A DNA stretch of 58,476 nucleotides. It comes from an uncultured Sphingobacteriaceae bacterium (lineage in GTDB: Bacteria > Bacteroidota > Bacteroidia > Sphingobacteriales > Sphingobacteriaceae). The position numbers and the translations under genes are program-made. The stretch spans positions 1 through 58,476 of the forward strand of contig CAMLLO010000028.1 of NCBI GenBank assembly GCA_946480915.1. Direction: 5' to 3'. Below, in pieces: positions 9,826 to 19,200 of this stretch (the first letter of the stretch is position 1; each line of letters begins with the position of its first letter). The notes under the pieces are model-generated. The model did not search any database, was not told where the DNA came from, and saw nothing but the letters and a program-made list of their open reading frames with translations.

Positions 9826-10139
9826 TGTTAGTGCTGTAACGATTAGCTTAAATTAAGATGACAACCTGATTCGATATAATTATGGCGTTTACAAGAGAGC
9901 GGTGGGCTTTCTCGCCCTCTGGGAGAGATTCGAAGGCAGAGAGGGTATACCACTTGCTAGTGTCACCTCACTCTATTCCTCCCGAATACTCGGGACAGGT
10001 ATCCTCGAGGAGAGGGAAATGCAAACCGGTTATTCTAAGTGATTTAATAAAAAACTATTAATCGAACTCAGGTTACACAGTTTTCAGACGATAAGGAATT
10101 TAAATCGAATAAGTAATTTTTATGAACTTAATATTTTAG
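9826..10139. repeat. Palindromic intergenic repeats after the esterase
   Basis: This gene-free stretch holds several hairpins. One pairs CCCTCTG at 9915-9921 with CAGAGAGGG at about 9937-9945. A second unit at 9962-10020 begins CACCTCACTCTATTCCTC and ends with GAGGAGAGGGAAA; between its arms sits a smaller palindrome, CCCGA-ATA-CTCGGG, followed by a second CCTC and then the palindrome CCTCGAGG. It resembles a short repeat that was interrupted by another. No open frame is credible here. Confidence 0.55.
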
Positions 10140-10388
10140 AAGAATGATGATAGTTGGAGGAGCTTTATCATACTGGTTGAGGAATGGCAAAAGCCGAACA
10201 TTTTTCCGCAACTGCGGCTTGCAGATTTAAAGGACCTTGAGCAATATATCGGCAACACACGCAAGACATGGCACGGAAGGGCTTTGGTGGTTATCAAAAG
10301 CACGCGTGATGCAGGTGATATTAAGCTTACCGTTACTTCCCCTGATTTACCAGCGGCAACATTAATAATTAAAACCGCAGGGCTGTAA
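10140..10388 (+). pseudogene. Remnant of a GH2 beta-galactosidase-like C-terminus
   Basis: An open frame of 82 codons without a start codon runs to a TAA at 10386-10388. The segment T-W-H-G-R-A-L-V-V-I-K-S-T-R-D-A-G-D-I-K-L and the following T-S-P-D-L-P-A-A-T-L resemble the last beta-sandwich of GH2 enzymes, where the motif N-G-R-x-L-V-I-V-R precedes a G-x-I-x-L-T-A-x-S strand pair. A stop lies directly upstream (10137-10139) and the rest of the gene is absent. The family call rests on about 45 residues, so it is moderate. The end touches the mutarotase remnant, which suggests both were once neighbours or were joined by a deletion. Confidence 0.55.
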
Positions 10389-10694
10389 CGACGCCCCGTT
10401 GATTGATGCCTATAAAAAAGCACATGCAAAGGGTGCTGCCTGGCCAGAAATAAGCCAGGGCATGAGCGAAGTTGGTATCATCGATATGGAAATCTACCTT
10501 CTTGGTACGAAGCTTTTCATGATTATGGACACTGAAGCTGATTTTAACCATGATACAGCTATGGCAGAACTAGCTCTAAAACCTCGACAGAGCGAATTGG
10601 AAGCTCATGTGTCTCATTTTCAGGCACTTCGGACGAAGCAAGGCCGGCCGAAAAATGGCAACTGATGGAGCGTATTTATAAAATGGGTGAGTAA
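10387..10694 (+). pseudogene. Degraded L-rhamnose mutarotase
   Basis: The frame reads N-D-A-P-L-I-D-A-Y-K-K-A-H, then W-P-E-I, G-I-I-D-M-E-I-Y-L-L-G-T-K-L-F-M-I-M, all hallmarks of the RhaM/DUF718 fold in which the conserved His and the M-E-I-Y strand shape the active site. The first roughly 12 residues are missing and no ATG exists; the first usable codon is TTG at 10399. At about 10645 the frame shifts: the original frame stops at 10665, while the +1 frame continues with A-E-K-W-Q-L-M-E-R-I-Y-K to a TAA at 10694, matching the family's normal C-terminus. RhaM interconverts anomers of L-rhamnose, so the locus may once have handled a rhamnose-containing pectin. Confidence 0.8.
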
Positions 10695-11192
10695 GCTGGG
10701 CAAATGAAGAATCGGACTTTGCTATAAAAATATTACCAGTTCTAATTTTGGAGCTTGGACAAATGCGGTGGTAAGGAATTTCCAGTTTAATCCCTAACGC
10801 AAAACCCGCCTAGTTTGAAAGCGTCTAGTATGGACGTTTGCTACAATTAGCCGGCGGTGGCAATAGCTGAATTTTATCATTTTCCCTTTAAGTGGTATGA
10901 AAACGGAACGATCATTAACATTTGAGCTATAATTTGAAACATTAACTCACCTGTTTTAAGCAACACAGCGATAACTTTACACAGCTAATTAAGATTAAAT
11001 TAAACGGCACATAAGACTTAGTGAAGGAATCCCTTGAAGAGGTGGACAATGTGAAAAACAGGGAAGTATACACAGGAAAACCCGTTTCGAACGGATGCAC
11101 AGTCGGGAGGACTTCATAATTATTGAAAAACAGGGCAGGTATCCCGAAATGGTTGTTAATGGGCAATTTAAACCATTAAAAGCAATTTTTTG
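10695..11192. other. Gene-free stretch before GH42
   Basis: About 500 bp without a credible gene. At 10788-10802 there is a short piece (AATCCCTAACGCAAA) identical to the right end of the dispersed repeat at 2066-2177. Short plus-strand coding-like scraps occur (for example F-K-W-Y-E-N-G-T-I-I-N-I before a TGA near 10924, and E-K-Q-G-R-Y-P-E-M-V-V-N-G-Q-F just before GH42), but they are broken by stops and I do not recognise them. The stretch probably belongs to the same decayed patch as the GH2 and mutarotase remnants. Confidence 0.5.
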
Positions 11193-13280
11193 ATGAGGAA
11201 ATATATAATACTATTCTTATTAACTGTTCTTACTTCGGTATCGACTGTAAAGGCGCAGAATGCCAATCAATTTTTTCCGGATAAAAACCTGATCACTACC
11301 GGTATCTATTACTATCCTGAACATTGGAAAGAAAGCCAGTGGGAGCGTGATATTAAGAAGATTTCGGAAATGGGGTACGAGTTTGTCCACCTGGCTGAGT
11401 TTGCCTGGTTTAGAATGGAACCGGAAGAGGGAAAATTTAATTTTACCTGGCTTGATAAAGTGGTAAACCTTTGCGCTAAATATAACCTGAAAGTGGTTAT
11501 GTGTACAACTTCGGCAACTACACCGACCTGGATGCGTATAAACTACCCCGAAACCTTTATCATGGACGGCCATTACATTCGTGCAGAGAATGGCACGCGG
11601 GGCTTAGGTTCAATTGCTAATCCCAAGTATCGCATGTTCGTTGATAAAATCGTTACCGAAATGGCCAAACGCTACGGACACAATAAAAATGTAACCGGAT
11701 GGCAAATCGATAATGAGCCTCCGGCGATTTCCGATTATAGTCCTTCATCGCAGCAAGCATTCCGGACCTGGTTGGAAAATAAATATAAAACCATCGATGC
11801 CTTGAATATTGCTTGGGGGGCAGCCTTCTGGAGCCAATCGTTCAATAATTTCGACCAGATTATTATCCCCAATACCAATTTAGTAGGCTGGTGGGGCAAC
11901 AATCCTCATGCCATCCTCGATTTTAAGCGTTATACTGCAGATGCCCAGGCTGAATTCCTTGATTTCCAAGCCGGCACTTTACGAAACTACATCTCCCGGA
12001 ACCAATATATTACTACCAATTACACAGCAGTTTCTCCCGGATCCGATCCAGTGAGGACAAAAAAGCTCGATTTCGCAGCCTATACAGCCTATCCCAATGG
12101 TGGCAGCGATAATATTGGAGATCAGGGTTTCCGCTTGGGAAACGGCAAGGTTATCCTCTTTGCATCAGAATATTTTAAATCAGTAGGCGGTATATCGGGT
12201 GTTATGGAAATTCAGCCTGGTCCGGTAAACTGGGGCGGTTATAATCCTCTTCTTTTGCCCGGTACCGTACGAATGTGGTTGTACCACACCTTTGCAGCGG
12301 GTGGAAAGCTGACTTGTTCTTACCGCTTCCGTCAAATCCTGTATAGCTCAGAGCAATATCATGGTGGTATAATGCTAACAGATGGGGTTACACCTTCTCC
12401 GGGAGGAGAGGAGTATATGCAATTTATGAACGAAATTAAGGAACTCCGGAAGCAATACAAGCCGGATGCGAAGATGCCTGAAAAACTGGCTGCCCGTTCA
12501 ACCGCTATCCTTTGGAACCTCGAAAATTACTGGACTATCGACAGGCAAAAGCAGACCTGGCAATGGGATGCCTGGAATTATCCTGTTAAGTTTCAGGAAA
12601 TAGCAAAGTCTTTTGGAGCTCCTGTTGATATTATTCCCGAAACAGCTGATTTGTCGAAATATAAGGTCGTGATAGTGCCGGCCTATGAAATGGCTGATTC
12701 TGCATTGGTGAAGAAATGGACTAATTATGCGGCCAATGGCGGACAGTTAATTATTACCTGCCGTACAGCCACCAAAAACCGCATGGGGCATTTCTGGGAA
12801 GGCGAGCTGGCTGCGCCAATTTCCGGCCTTATCGGAGCCCATGTAAAAGCGACCGATATGCTTTCTGCTTACGCCAGAGGCGATATTTTGATGAAATCAA
12901 CCCATTATAACTGGAACAACTGGGCCGACCTGCTTGTGCCAGATAAAAACACCGAAGTGCTTGCAAGTTTCGACAACCAGTTTTACAAAGGTAAAGCGGC
13001 TGTTGTGAAACGTGAAGTCGGTAAAGGTTCTGTAACATACATTGGCGTAGACACAGACGAATCGAAACTGGAAAAAGATGTTTTACGCGATATTTATGCC
13101 GGAACCGGGGCAACTACAGAAGATTATCCGCAGGGAGTCTATGTTTACTGGCGGGATGGTTTTCATGTCGCTGTGAATTATTCTTCAAGCGATTTTACGA
13201 TGAGTATACCCCAAACTGCCAAAATTCTTGTTGGGAATAAAACGCTGAAACCTGCAGGGGTATTAGTTTGGAGCGAATAA
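11193..13280 (+). CDS. GH42 family beta-galactosidase, secreted
   Basis: The ATG at 11193 gives 695 residues with a signal peptide (K-Y-I-I-L-F-L-L-T-V-L, ending near K-A-Q). G-I-Y-Y-Y-P-E-H-W near 33 opens the barrel; the acid/base is Glu175 in Q-I-D-N-E-P-P and the nucleophile Glu339 in V-M-E-I-Q-P-G-P-V-N-W, both GH42 signatures. After about residue 425 there is a trimerisation-type Rossmann domain (Y-K-V-V-I-V-P-A-Y-E-M) with the G-G-Q-L-I-I-T-C-R-T motif and a small C-terminal sandwich. GH42 enzymes release galactose from galacto-oligosaccharides and from galactan side chains; a signal peptide is less common than in cytoplasmic Gram-positive homologues but fits a Bacteroidota locus. GH3 follows after 52 bp, so the two are probably co-transcribed. 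Confidence 0.9.
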   Translation: MRKYIILFLLTVLTSVSTVKAQNANQFFPDKNLITTGIYYYPEHWKESQWERDIKKISEMGYEFVHLAEFAWFRMEPEEGKFNFTWLDKVVNLCAKYNLKVVMCTTSATTPTWMRINYPETFIMDGHYIRAENGTRGLGSIANPKYRMFVDKIVTEMAKRYGHNKNVTGWQIDNEPPAISDYSPSSQQAFRTWLENKYKTIDALNIAWGAAFWSQSFNNFDQIIIPNTNLVGWWGNNPHAILDFKRYTADAQAEFLDFQAGTLRNYISRNQYITTNYTAVSPGSDPVRTKKLDFAAYTAYPNGGSDNIGDQGFRLGNGKVILFASEYFKSVGGISGVMEIQPGPVNWGGYNPLLLPGTVRMWLYHTFAAGGKLTCSYRFRQILYSSEQYHGGIMLTDGVTPSPGGEEYMQFMNEIKELRKQYKPDAKMPEKLAARSTAILWNLENYWTIDRQKQTWQWDAWNYPVKFQEIAKSFGAPVDIIPETADLSKYKVVIVPAYEMADSALVKKWTNYAANGGQLIITCRTATKNRMGHFWEGELAAPISGLIGAHVKATDMLSAYARGDILMKSTHYNWNNWADLLVPDKNTEVLASFDNQFYKGKAAVVKREVGKGSVTYIGVDTDESKLEKDVLRDIYAGTGATTEDYPQGVYVYWRDGFHVAVNYSSSDFTMSIPQTAKILVGNKTLKPAGVLVWSE

Positions 13281-13332
13281 CTAACACAAATAAGCATATT
13301 ATATAACAACAATAATCAAGGACTATTAATAA

Positions 13333-15528
13333 ATGAAATTTGTATTCTTAACAATACTTTCAGGAATCTCACTACTGGTTTCTGCTCAACAAAAAACTCA
13401 AGTTTACCTTGATGTAACCAAACCCATGGAAGAACGGGTAGAAAGTGCCCTTTCACTAATGACCACCGAAGAAAAAGTGGCGCTTTGTCATGCCCAGTCG
13501 AAATTCAGTTCGAAGGGAGTTGCCCGTCTGGGAATTCCCGAAGTATGGAGTACCGACGGGCCTCACGGAATCCGTGACGAGGCTCTGTGGGACGAATGGA
13601 GCGGAGCTAAATGGACTAATGACTCGTGCACAGCTTTTCCGGCGCTTACGTGTCTGGCGGCCTCTTTTAATCCACAGCTTTCTTTGCTTTATGGAAAGTC
13701 TATTGGTGAAGAAGCCCGCTATCGTAATAAAACTGTACTACTGGGCCCTGGGGTAAATATATACCGCACTCCACTGAATGGCCGTAACTTCGAATATATG
13801 GGCGAAGATCCTTATTTGGCTTCCCGTATGGTGGTACCTTATATTCAGGGAGTTCAATCCATCGGGGTTGCTGCCTGCGTGAAGCATTTTGCTCTGAACA
13901 ATCAGGAGGAGTGGAGAGGGCATATAAACGTTAACCTGAGCGACCGGGCCCTCTACGAAATTTACCTCCCGGCGTTCAAGGCAGCAGTGCAGGAAGGGAA
14001 GTCCTGGTCAATTATGGGTTCCTACAATAAGCTGAGAGGCGAGCATTGTTGCCACAGCGACCTTCTGTTGAATAAAATCCTAAAGAATGACTGGAAATTT
14101 GACGGTGTGGTAATCAGCGACTGGGGCGGGGTTCATGAGACTGACCAGGCTGCAAAAAATGGGCTCGATCTGGAAATGGGTACCTATACCAATGGTTTAA
14201 CAACCAGCGGAACTTTCCCTTATTCGGAGTATTATCTGGCCAATCCGTTTTTGAAAGGTACTAAAGATGGTAAATATGAAATTGCCCTGCTGGATGATAA
14301 AGCCCGTCGTATCCTGCGCATGATTTTTCGTACTACCATGAGTGCTAACCGACCTTTTGGCCGCTTCGTATCTCCTGAGCATAGTGACGCCGCACGTAAA
14401 ATCGCACAGGAGGGAGTGGTGCTTTTGAAAAATGATAAACAGTTTTTTCCTGTTCCGGCGGGTAAATACCGTAAGATTGCCGTTATCGGTGAGAACGCTA
14501 CCCGTAGTTTGGTAGTCGGTGGCGGTTCGTCTTCCCTTAAGGTGGCTTATGAGACTTCCGTATTGCAAGGATTGACAGCTAAATACGGTAACGACCATAT
14601 CGTTTACAGTCTGGGTTATGCTTCCGGCCCGCCGATGTACGGACGTGTAGAGCCACCAAAACTGAACACTGATTCTTTGATAACTGCTGCTGTTAATGTT
14701 GCAAGAGATGCAGATATCGTACTCTTTATAGGAGGCTTGAACAAAAATCACTTTCAGGATTGTGAAGGTGGCGACCGCCAGTCGCTCGGCCTTCCATTTG
14801 GGCAGGATAAACTAATTGATGCTTTGCAGAAAGCAAACAAAAATACGGCCGTGGTATTGCTTAGCGGAAATGCGGTATCGATGCCATGGGTAAACAAAGT
14901 GCCTGCTGTTATGCAGGGATGGTACCTCGGTTCTGAAGCTGGTAATGCATTAGCCGATGTTATATCGGGCGAAGTAAACCCATCGGGTAAGCTGCCTTTC
15001 TCTTTTCCTAAAAAGCTGGAAGATAACGCCGCTCATTCGTTCGGTAAGCTCTCTTACCCAGGCGACAGCATTAATCAGTATTATAAAGAAGATATTCTGG
15101 TAGGTTACCGTTGGTTTGATACTAAAAAGATAAAACCTCAATTTGCATTCGGACACGGTCTTTCCTATACAAACTTCGAATTAGGAAAGCTTACAACGGA
15201 CAAATCTGCTTATGGAAAGGATGATGCTATCCGTGTCAGGTTTACTGTTAAAAATACAGGCCCACGCTCGGGGGCTGAAGTAGCACAGTTATATGTAAGT
15301 GATCCGGTTTGTTCGGTAGCACGTCCGGCGAAAGAGCTTAAGGCTTTTGAAAAAGTATCCCTGCAGCCGGGAGAAACAAAAACGGTAGAAATTAACGTAA
15401 AAGTTGCCGATCTGGCATTTTATGATGAAGGTAAAAAGGATTGGAACGTAGAGGCGGGAGACTTTATCCTGCAACTGGGGAATTCATCAGATAATATAAC
15501 TCAGAAATTAAAAATAACTGTAAGGTAA
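13333..15528 (+). CDS. GH3 family beta-glucosidase/beta-xylosidase, secreted
   Basis: This 731-residue protein has a signal peptide (T-I-L-S-G-I-S-L-L-V-S-A-Q). The N-terminal barrel carries V-K-H-F-A-L-N-N near 182 and V-V-I-S-D-W-G-G, in which Asp263 is the nucleophile. The second alpha/beta domain has I-G-E-N-A near 386 and D-C-E-G-G-D-R-Q-S-L, in which Glu478 is the probable acid/base. A fibronectin type III-like domain (G-A-E-V-A-Q-L-Y-V) ends the protein. The family hydrolyses beta-linked glucose or xylose from non-reducing ends. It lies directly after GH42 and is closed by a strong terminator, so it is probably the last gene of this transcript. Confidence 0.92.
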   Translation: MKFVFLTILSGISLLVSAQQKTQVYLDVTKPMEERVESALSLMTTEEKVALCHAQSKFSSKGVARLGIPEVWSTDGPHGIRDEALWDEWSGAKWTNDSCTAFPALTCLAASFNPQLSLLYGKSIGEEARYRNKTVLLGPGVNIYRTPLNGRNFEYMGEDPYLASRMVVPYIQGVQSIGVAACVKHFALNNQEEWRGHINVNLSDRALYEIYLPAFKAAVQEGKSWSIMGSYNKLRGEHCCHSDLLLNKILKNDWKFDGVVISDWGGVHETDQAAKNGLDLEMGTYTNGLTTSGTFPYSEYYLANPFLKGTKDGKYEIALLDDKARRILRMIFRTTMSANRPFGRFVSPEHSDAARKIAQEGVVLLKNDKQFFPVPAGKYRKIAVIGENATRSLVVGGGSSSLKVAYETSVLQGLTAKYGNDHIVYSLGYASGPPMYGRVEPPKLNTDSLITAAVNVARDADIVLFIGGLNKNHFQDCEGGDRQSLGLPFGQDKLIDALQKANKNTAVVLLSGNAVSMPWVNKVPAVMQGWYLGSEAGNALADVISGEVNPSGKLPFSFPKKLEDNAAHSFGKLSYPGDSINQYYKEDILVGYRWFDTKKIKPQFAFGHGLSYTNFELGKLTTDKSAYGKDDAIRVRFTVKNTGPRSGAEVAQLYVSDPVCSVARPAKELKAFEKVSLQPGETKTVEINVKVADLAFYDEGKKDWNVEAGDFILQLGNSSDNITQKLKITVR

Positions 15529-15550
15529 CCGAGAGGCACGGAAAAGTAGT

Positions 15551-15579
15551 AAAGCCGGATTTTACAAGAGTCCGGCTTT
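15551..15579 (+). terminator. Terminator hairpin after GH3
   Basis: A perfect 9-bp stem, AAAGCCGGA (15551-15559) with TCCGGCTTT (15571-15579), and an 11-nt loop, 22 bp after the GH3 stop. It closes the hydrolase transcript before the sensor gene. Confidence 0.8.
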
Positions 15580-15754
15580 GCTCATTTGGTCCTTTAATAA
15601 TTTTATATAAATATTGATAAAACGATTCATTAAAAATAAATTGGCATTAATTATTTCAATCTCTTTCATTTATATACCCTTTACCGGTATAATAGTCTAT
15701 CAAGCAATTCAAAATTTTAATACGAATAAGTTATATATGGCTTTAACTGCTTCG

Positions 15755-15863
15755 CCTGGGTTCGTGTCCGCACGAACCGGAATTCGTTATTATCATGCCC
15801 AATTTTCTTCGATTGCTATTTCTAAGACAATGGTGAAATAATTCGTGAAGGACACGAACCTGG
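15755..15863. repeat. Long-loop inverted repeat
   Basis: The arm CCTGGGTTCGTGTCC (15755-15769) is repeated in inverted form as GGACACGAACCTGG (15850-15863), one base short, with an 80-nt spacer that starts with CGCACGAACCGG. It lies immediately left of dispersed repeat copy B in the 674-bp gap between GH3 and the sensor kinase. Confidence 0.6.
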
Positions 15864-15887
15864 TTTAGTTAAATTTCATGAACGCTT

Positions 15888-16002
15888 GCTTGGTTTGCGT
15901 GAGGGATTGCAGTGAAAATTTCCCTTCGCATAGCTCAGAGCTAAAGGCCCAAGGGGAAAAGATTGTAACGGAAAGCCCGACCCTCTTGGGGCACGCCCAA
16001 AT
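15888..16002 (-). repeat. Dispersed intergenic repeat, copy B (inverted)
   Basis: This is the reverse-orientation partner of the element at 2066-2177. Matching blocks are GGTTTGCGTGAGGGATTGCA against the right end of copy A, AAGATTGTAACGGAAAGCCCG against its middle, and GGGC...ACGCCCAAAT against its left end. The central approximately 35 bp differ. The remainder of the gap up to 16202 shows no gene. Confidence 0.8.
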
Positions 16003-16202
16003 CTTTATTTTAATATTTATTAATCGAACTCGTGTTTTTAAATTCATACTGCGTGCCTATAATTTTCGTGTTTTATTAAAAAAATATCGGGATATAAGCG
16101 TAGTTTAGCTATACCAATATTAGACAGCCGTTTGCAACCATTTAGTGCTTTCAAATTTAATCATTTGAGGACTTCTGATAATTCTGTATTGAGTAGAAAA
16201 AT

Positions 16203-19200
16203 ATGTTTCGGGTTTTAACTTTAATAAGCACATTCATACTGTGTAATTCTCTTCTTGCTCAGGAAGGTTTGTACCAATTTTCTCATCTGGATATTTCTAA
16301 CGGCTTATCGGATAATCAGGTAAATGCCATATATAAAGATCACAAAGGATTTATGTGGTTTGGAACCGAGGCCGGCCTCAACCGCTATGATGGGCATGAA
16401 TTTAAGATATTTAAACATAATTCTAAGGATAGTACCAGTATACCGGATGATTATGTTGTCAACATATTTGAGGGGCCGGAGAAAAATTTATGGATTAAAT
16501 CCGGCGGCGGTTTCAGTATTTATAATCCTTTGACTGAAAAATTTGAGCGGTTTCAGGATAAGCACCTTAAAAGATATAAAATTCCGGGCGGATACCTTAA
16601 AGATATACAAACCAATAATAGGGGAAAGTACTATTTCCACCTTGAAAATCAAGGCATTTTTTGTTATGATGCGAAAAGTAATGCAACTACCCGGTATGCT
16701 CATAAGAATGGAATAGTAAACTCCTTGTACTCTGATAAGATAAGCAATTTTTTGGATGACCAGAAAGGTAATTTATGGGTTATTTATATCAACGGCGTTA
16801 TTGATAAGTTTAGCTTAAAAAAACAAAGGGTAACAAACAGATACTTTGCTATAAACAAGCGTTTCGCAGGGCAGGAAAATTATTTCAATCTGAACCACGA
16901 TTCGGGAGGCAGTATTTTTATTTATAGTGTAATTAACCCTTTCGGGCTATATTACCTTAACGCGGCAAGTGGCACGTTAAGGTATTTTGGAAAGAAGTCT
17001 GATAATTCAGGCCTCAGTTCAAACAATGTAAGTTTCGTTGTCGAGGGAGATGATGGAAATATCTGGATCGGAACGGATCATGGAGGAATTAATATCTTAG
17101 ATAAACGGACTTACAAAATAAGTTATATTTTAAGCAAAGAAGATGACCCGAGAGGGTTAACGCAGAACAGCATTTCCGCCTTATACAAAGACAATAACGG
17201 AATAATTTGGATTGGTACTTTTAAAAAAGGGATCTGTTACTATCATAAAAGCATCCTTAAGTTTCCCAGAAATCAGTATTTAACAGGGAAAAATTCCAAA
17301 TATAAAGACGTTAATTCATTTGCCGAAGACAGTAAAGGGAATTTGTGGATTGGAACAAACGGAACCGGTTTACTTTATTTAAACAGAAGTACCGGTGAAA
17401 TTACAGCATATCGTAATAATTCTGCCAACGATAATTCCTTAAGTAGTGATATTGTTGTAAGCCTTTGCATTGATCATTCGGGCATTTTGTGGATTGGAAC
17501 CTATTTAGGGGGACTTAATTCTTTTGACGGCACAAAATTTACCCATTATAAGCATACTACAGATCCGTCCAGCCTTTCAGATAATCGGATTTTTGCCCTG
17601 TTAGAAGATTCATCCAACAGGCTTTGGGTTGGCACATTAAATGGTGGATTAGATTTATTTGACCGGAGTACTAAAATCTTTAAGCACTTTAATTCAACAG
17701 TTAAGAACACTTTAAATTCTAATATCATTAATTGCTTATATGAAGATAAACTTAAAAGAATCTGGATTGGTACTACCGGCGGAATTAGCATGCTGGACAC
17801 TAAAACCTTTGAATTTACCCATTTGATAAATAATAGTAAGGATACGAATAGCCTGATACAGAATACGGTAAATTCAATTATCGAAGATGCCAGAGGGTGG
17901 ATGTGGATAGGTACCCGGGAAGGTATAAGTATATATAATCCCACAACTAAAACGTTCAATAACTTAAGTGAGGAAGTTGGGTTGCCTGAAAATGCTGCGT
18001 TAGAGCTGCTTGAAGACGAAAATCATCATATTTGGTATAGTTCGAGAAAGGGGCTTTGTAAGATTTCTGCAGTTGCTGATGGGGGAAATTATAAATTTAT
18101 ATACAGTAAATACAATGAAGTCGACGGATTGCAAGGTTCCACATTTAATTTTAATGCTGCATACAAAACAAAAGCCGGCGAATTGATTTTTGGAGGGTCA
18201 AACGGCTTCAATATTTTCAGGGCAAGCCAAATCACCAAAGGGCAGTATCCTTCTATGCTGGTAATGACAGGCTTAGAAATGTTTAACCATAGCATACACG
18301 TTGGAGAAAGTATTAATGGTCATATTGTTCTGCCAAAAACAATAACAGAGCTTGAAAATTTAACCTTTACCTATAAAGAAAACATCTTTTCACTCGAATT
18401 TGCATTGCTCAATTATATTAATCACAGTAAAGTAACTTACAAGTACAATTTAGAAGGATTCGATAAGCGTTGGCTTACAGTTCCTGCAGAAATGCGTAAG
18501 GCCACTTTTACAAATCTTGATCCCGGAGAATACGTATTTCATGTAAAAGCTTTTAACGGAAATGATCCCGTATCGCTAGCTGAGTCGCACCTGAAAATTA
18601 CCATTTTACCTCCTTTCTGGCGTACAACATGGGCCTATATCCTATACATTTTAGCAATTGGTATTTTATTGTTATTTATCCGAAGCAAGGGGATTAAAAG
18701 GTTAAGGCAAGAATTTGCCTTAGAACAGGAAAGAACTCAGGCCCGGCAATTACGGGAACAAGAACGTAAGGAAGCCGAAAGGTTGCGCGAACTTGATTTA
18801 TTAAAGATCAAATTTTTAACAAATCTGAGCCATGAGTTCAGAACTCCTATTTCGTTGATTCTGGCTCCAGTGGACAAACTTTTGAATGAGTCCAAAGAAA
18901 ATCAAAGAAATGGACAACTGTCAATGATCAAAAGAAATGCAAGGCGATTGTTAAATCTTGTAAACCAATTACTGGACTTCCGTAAAATGGAGGAACAGGA
19001 ATTAAGGTTAAATAAGAGCGAAGGCGAGATTGTGTCTTTTATTAAAGATGCAACAGAATCTTTTTTTGATCTTGCAGAAAGAAAGCAGATAAAATTAGCT
19101 TTTAATAGTTCTATTGGAAATTTGCACGTGTTGTTTGATCACGATAAGGTTGAAAGGATATTATTTAATCTATTGTCAAACGCATTTAAGTTTACACAAG

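Noticed and set aside
10136..10429. Minus-strand open frames over the decayed patch
   Set aside because: They lie opposite recognisable GH2 and mutarotase remnants on the plus strand and show no family features.
15614..15841. Open frame of 75 codons between GH3 and the HTCS
   Set aside because: It needs a TTG start, runs into the inverted repeat at 15755 and has no family-like features beyond one chance hydrophobic stretch.
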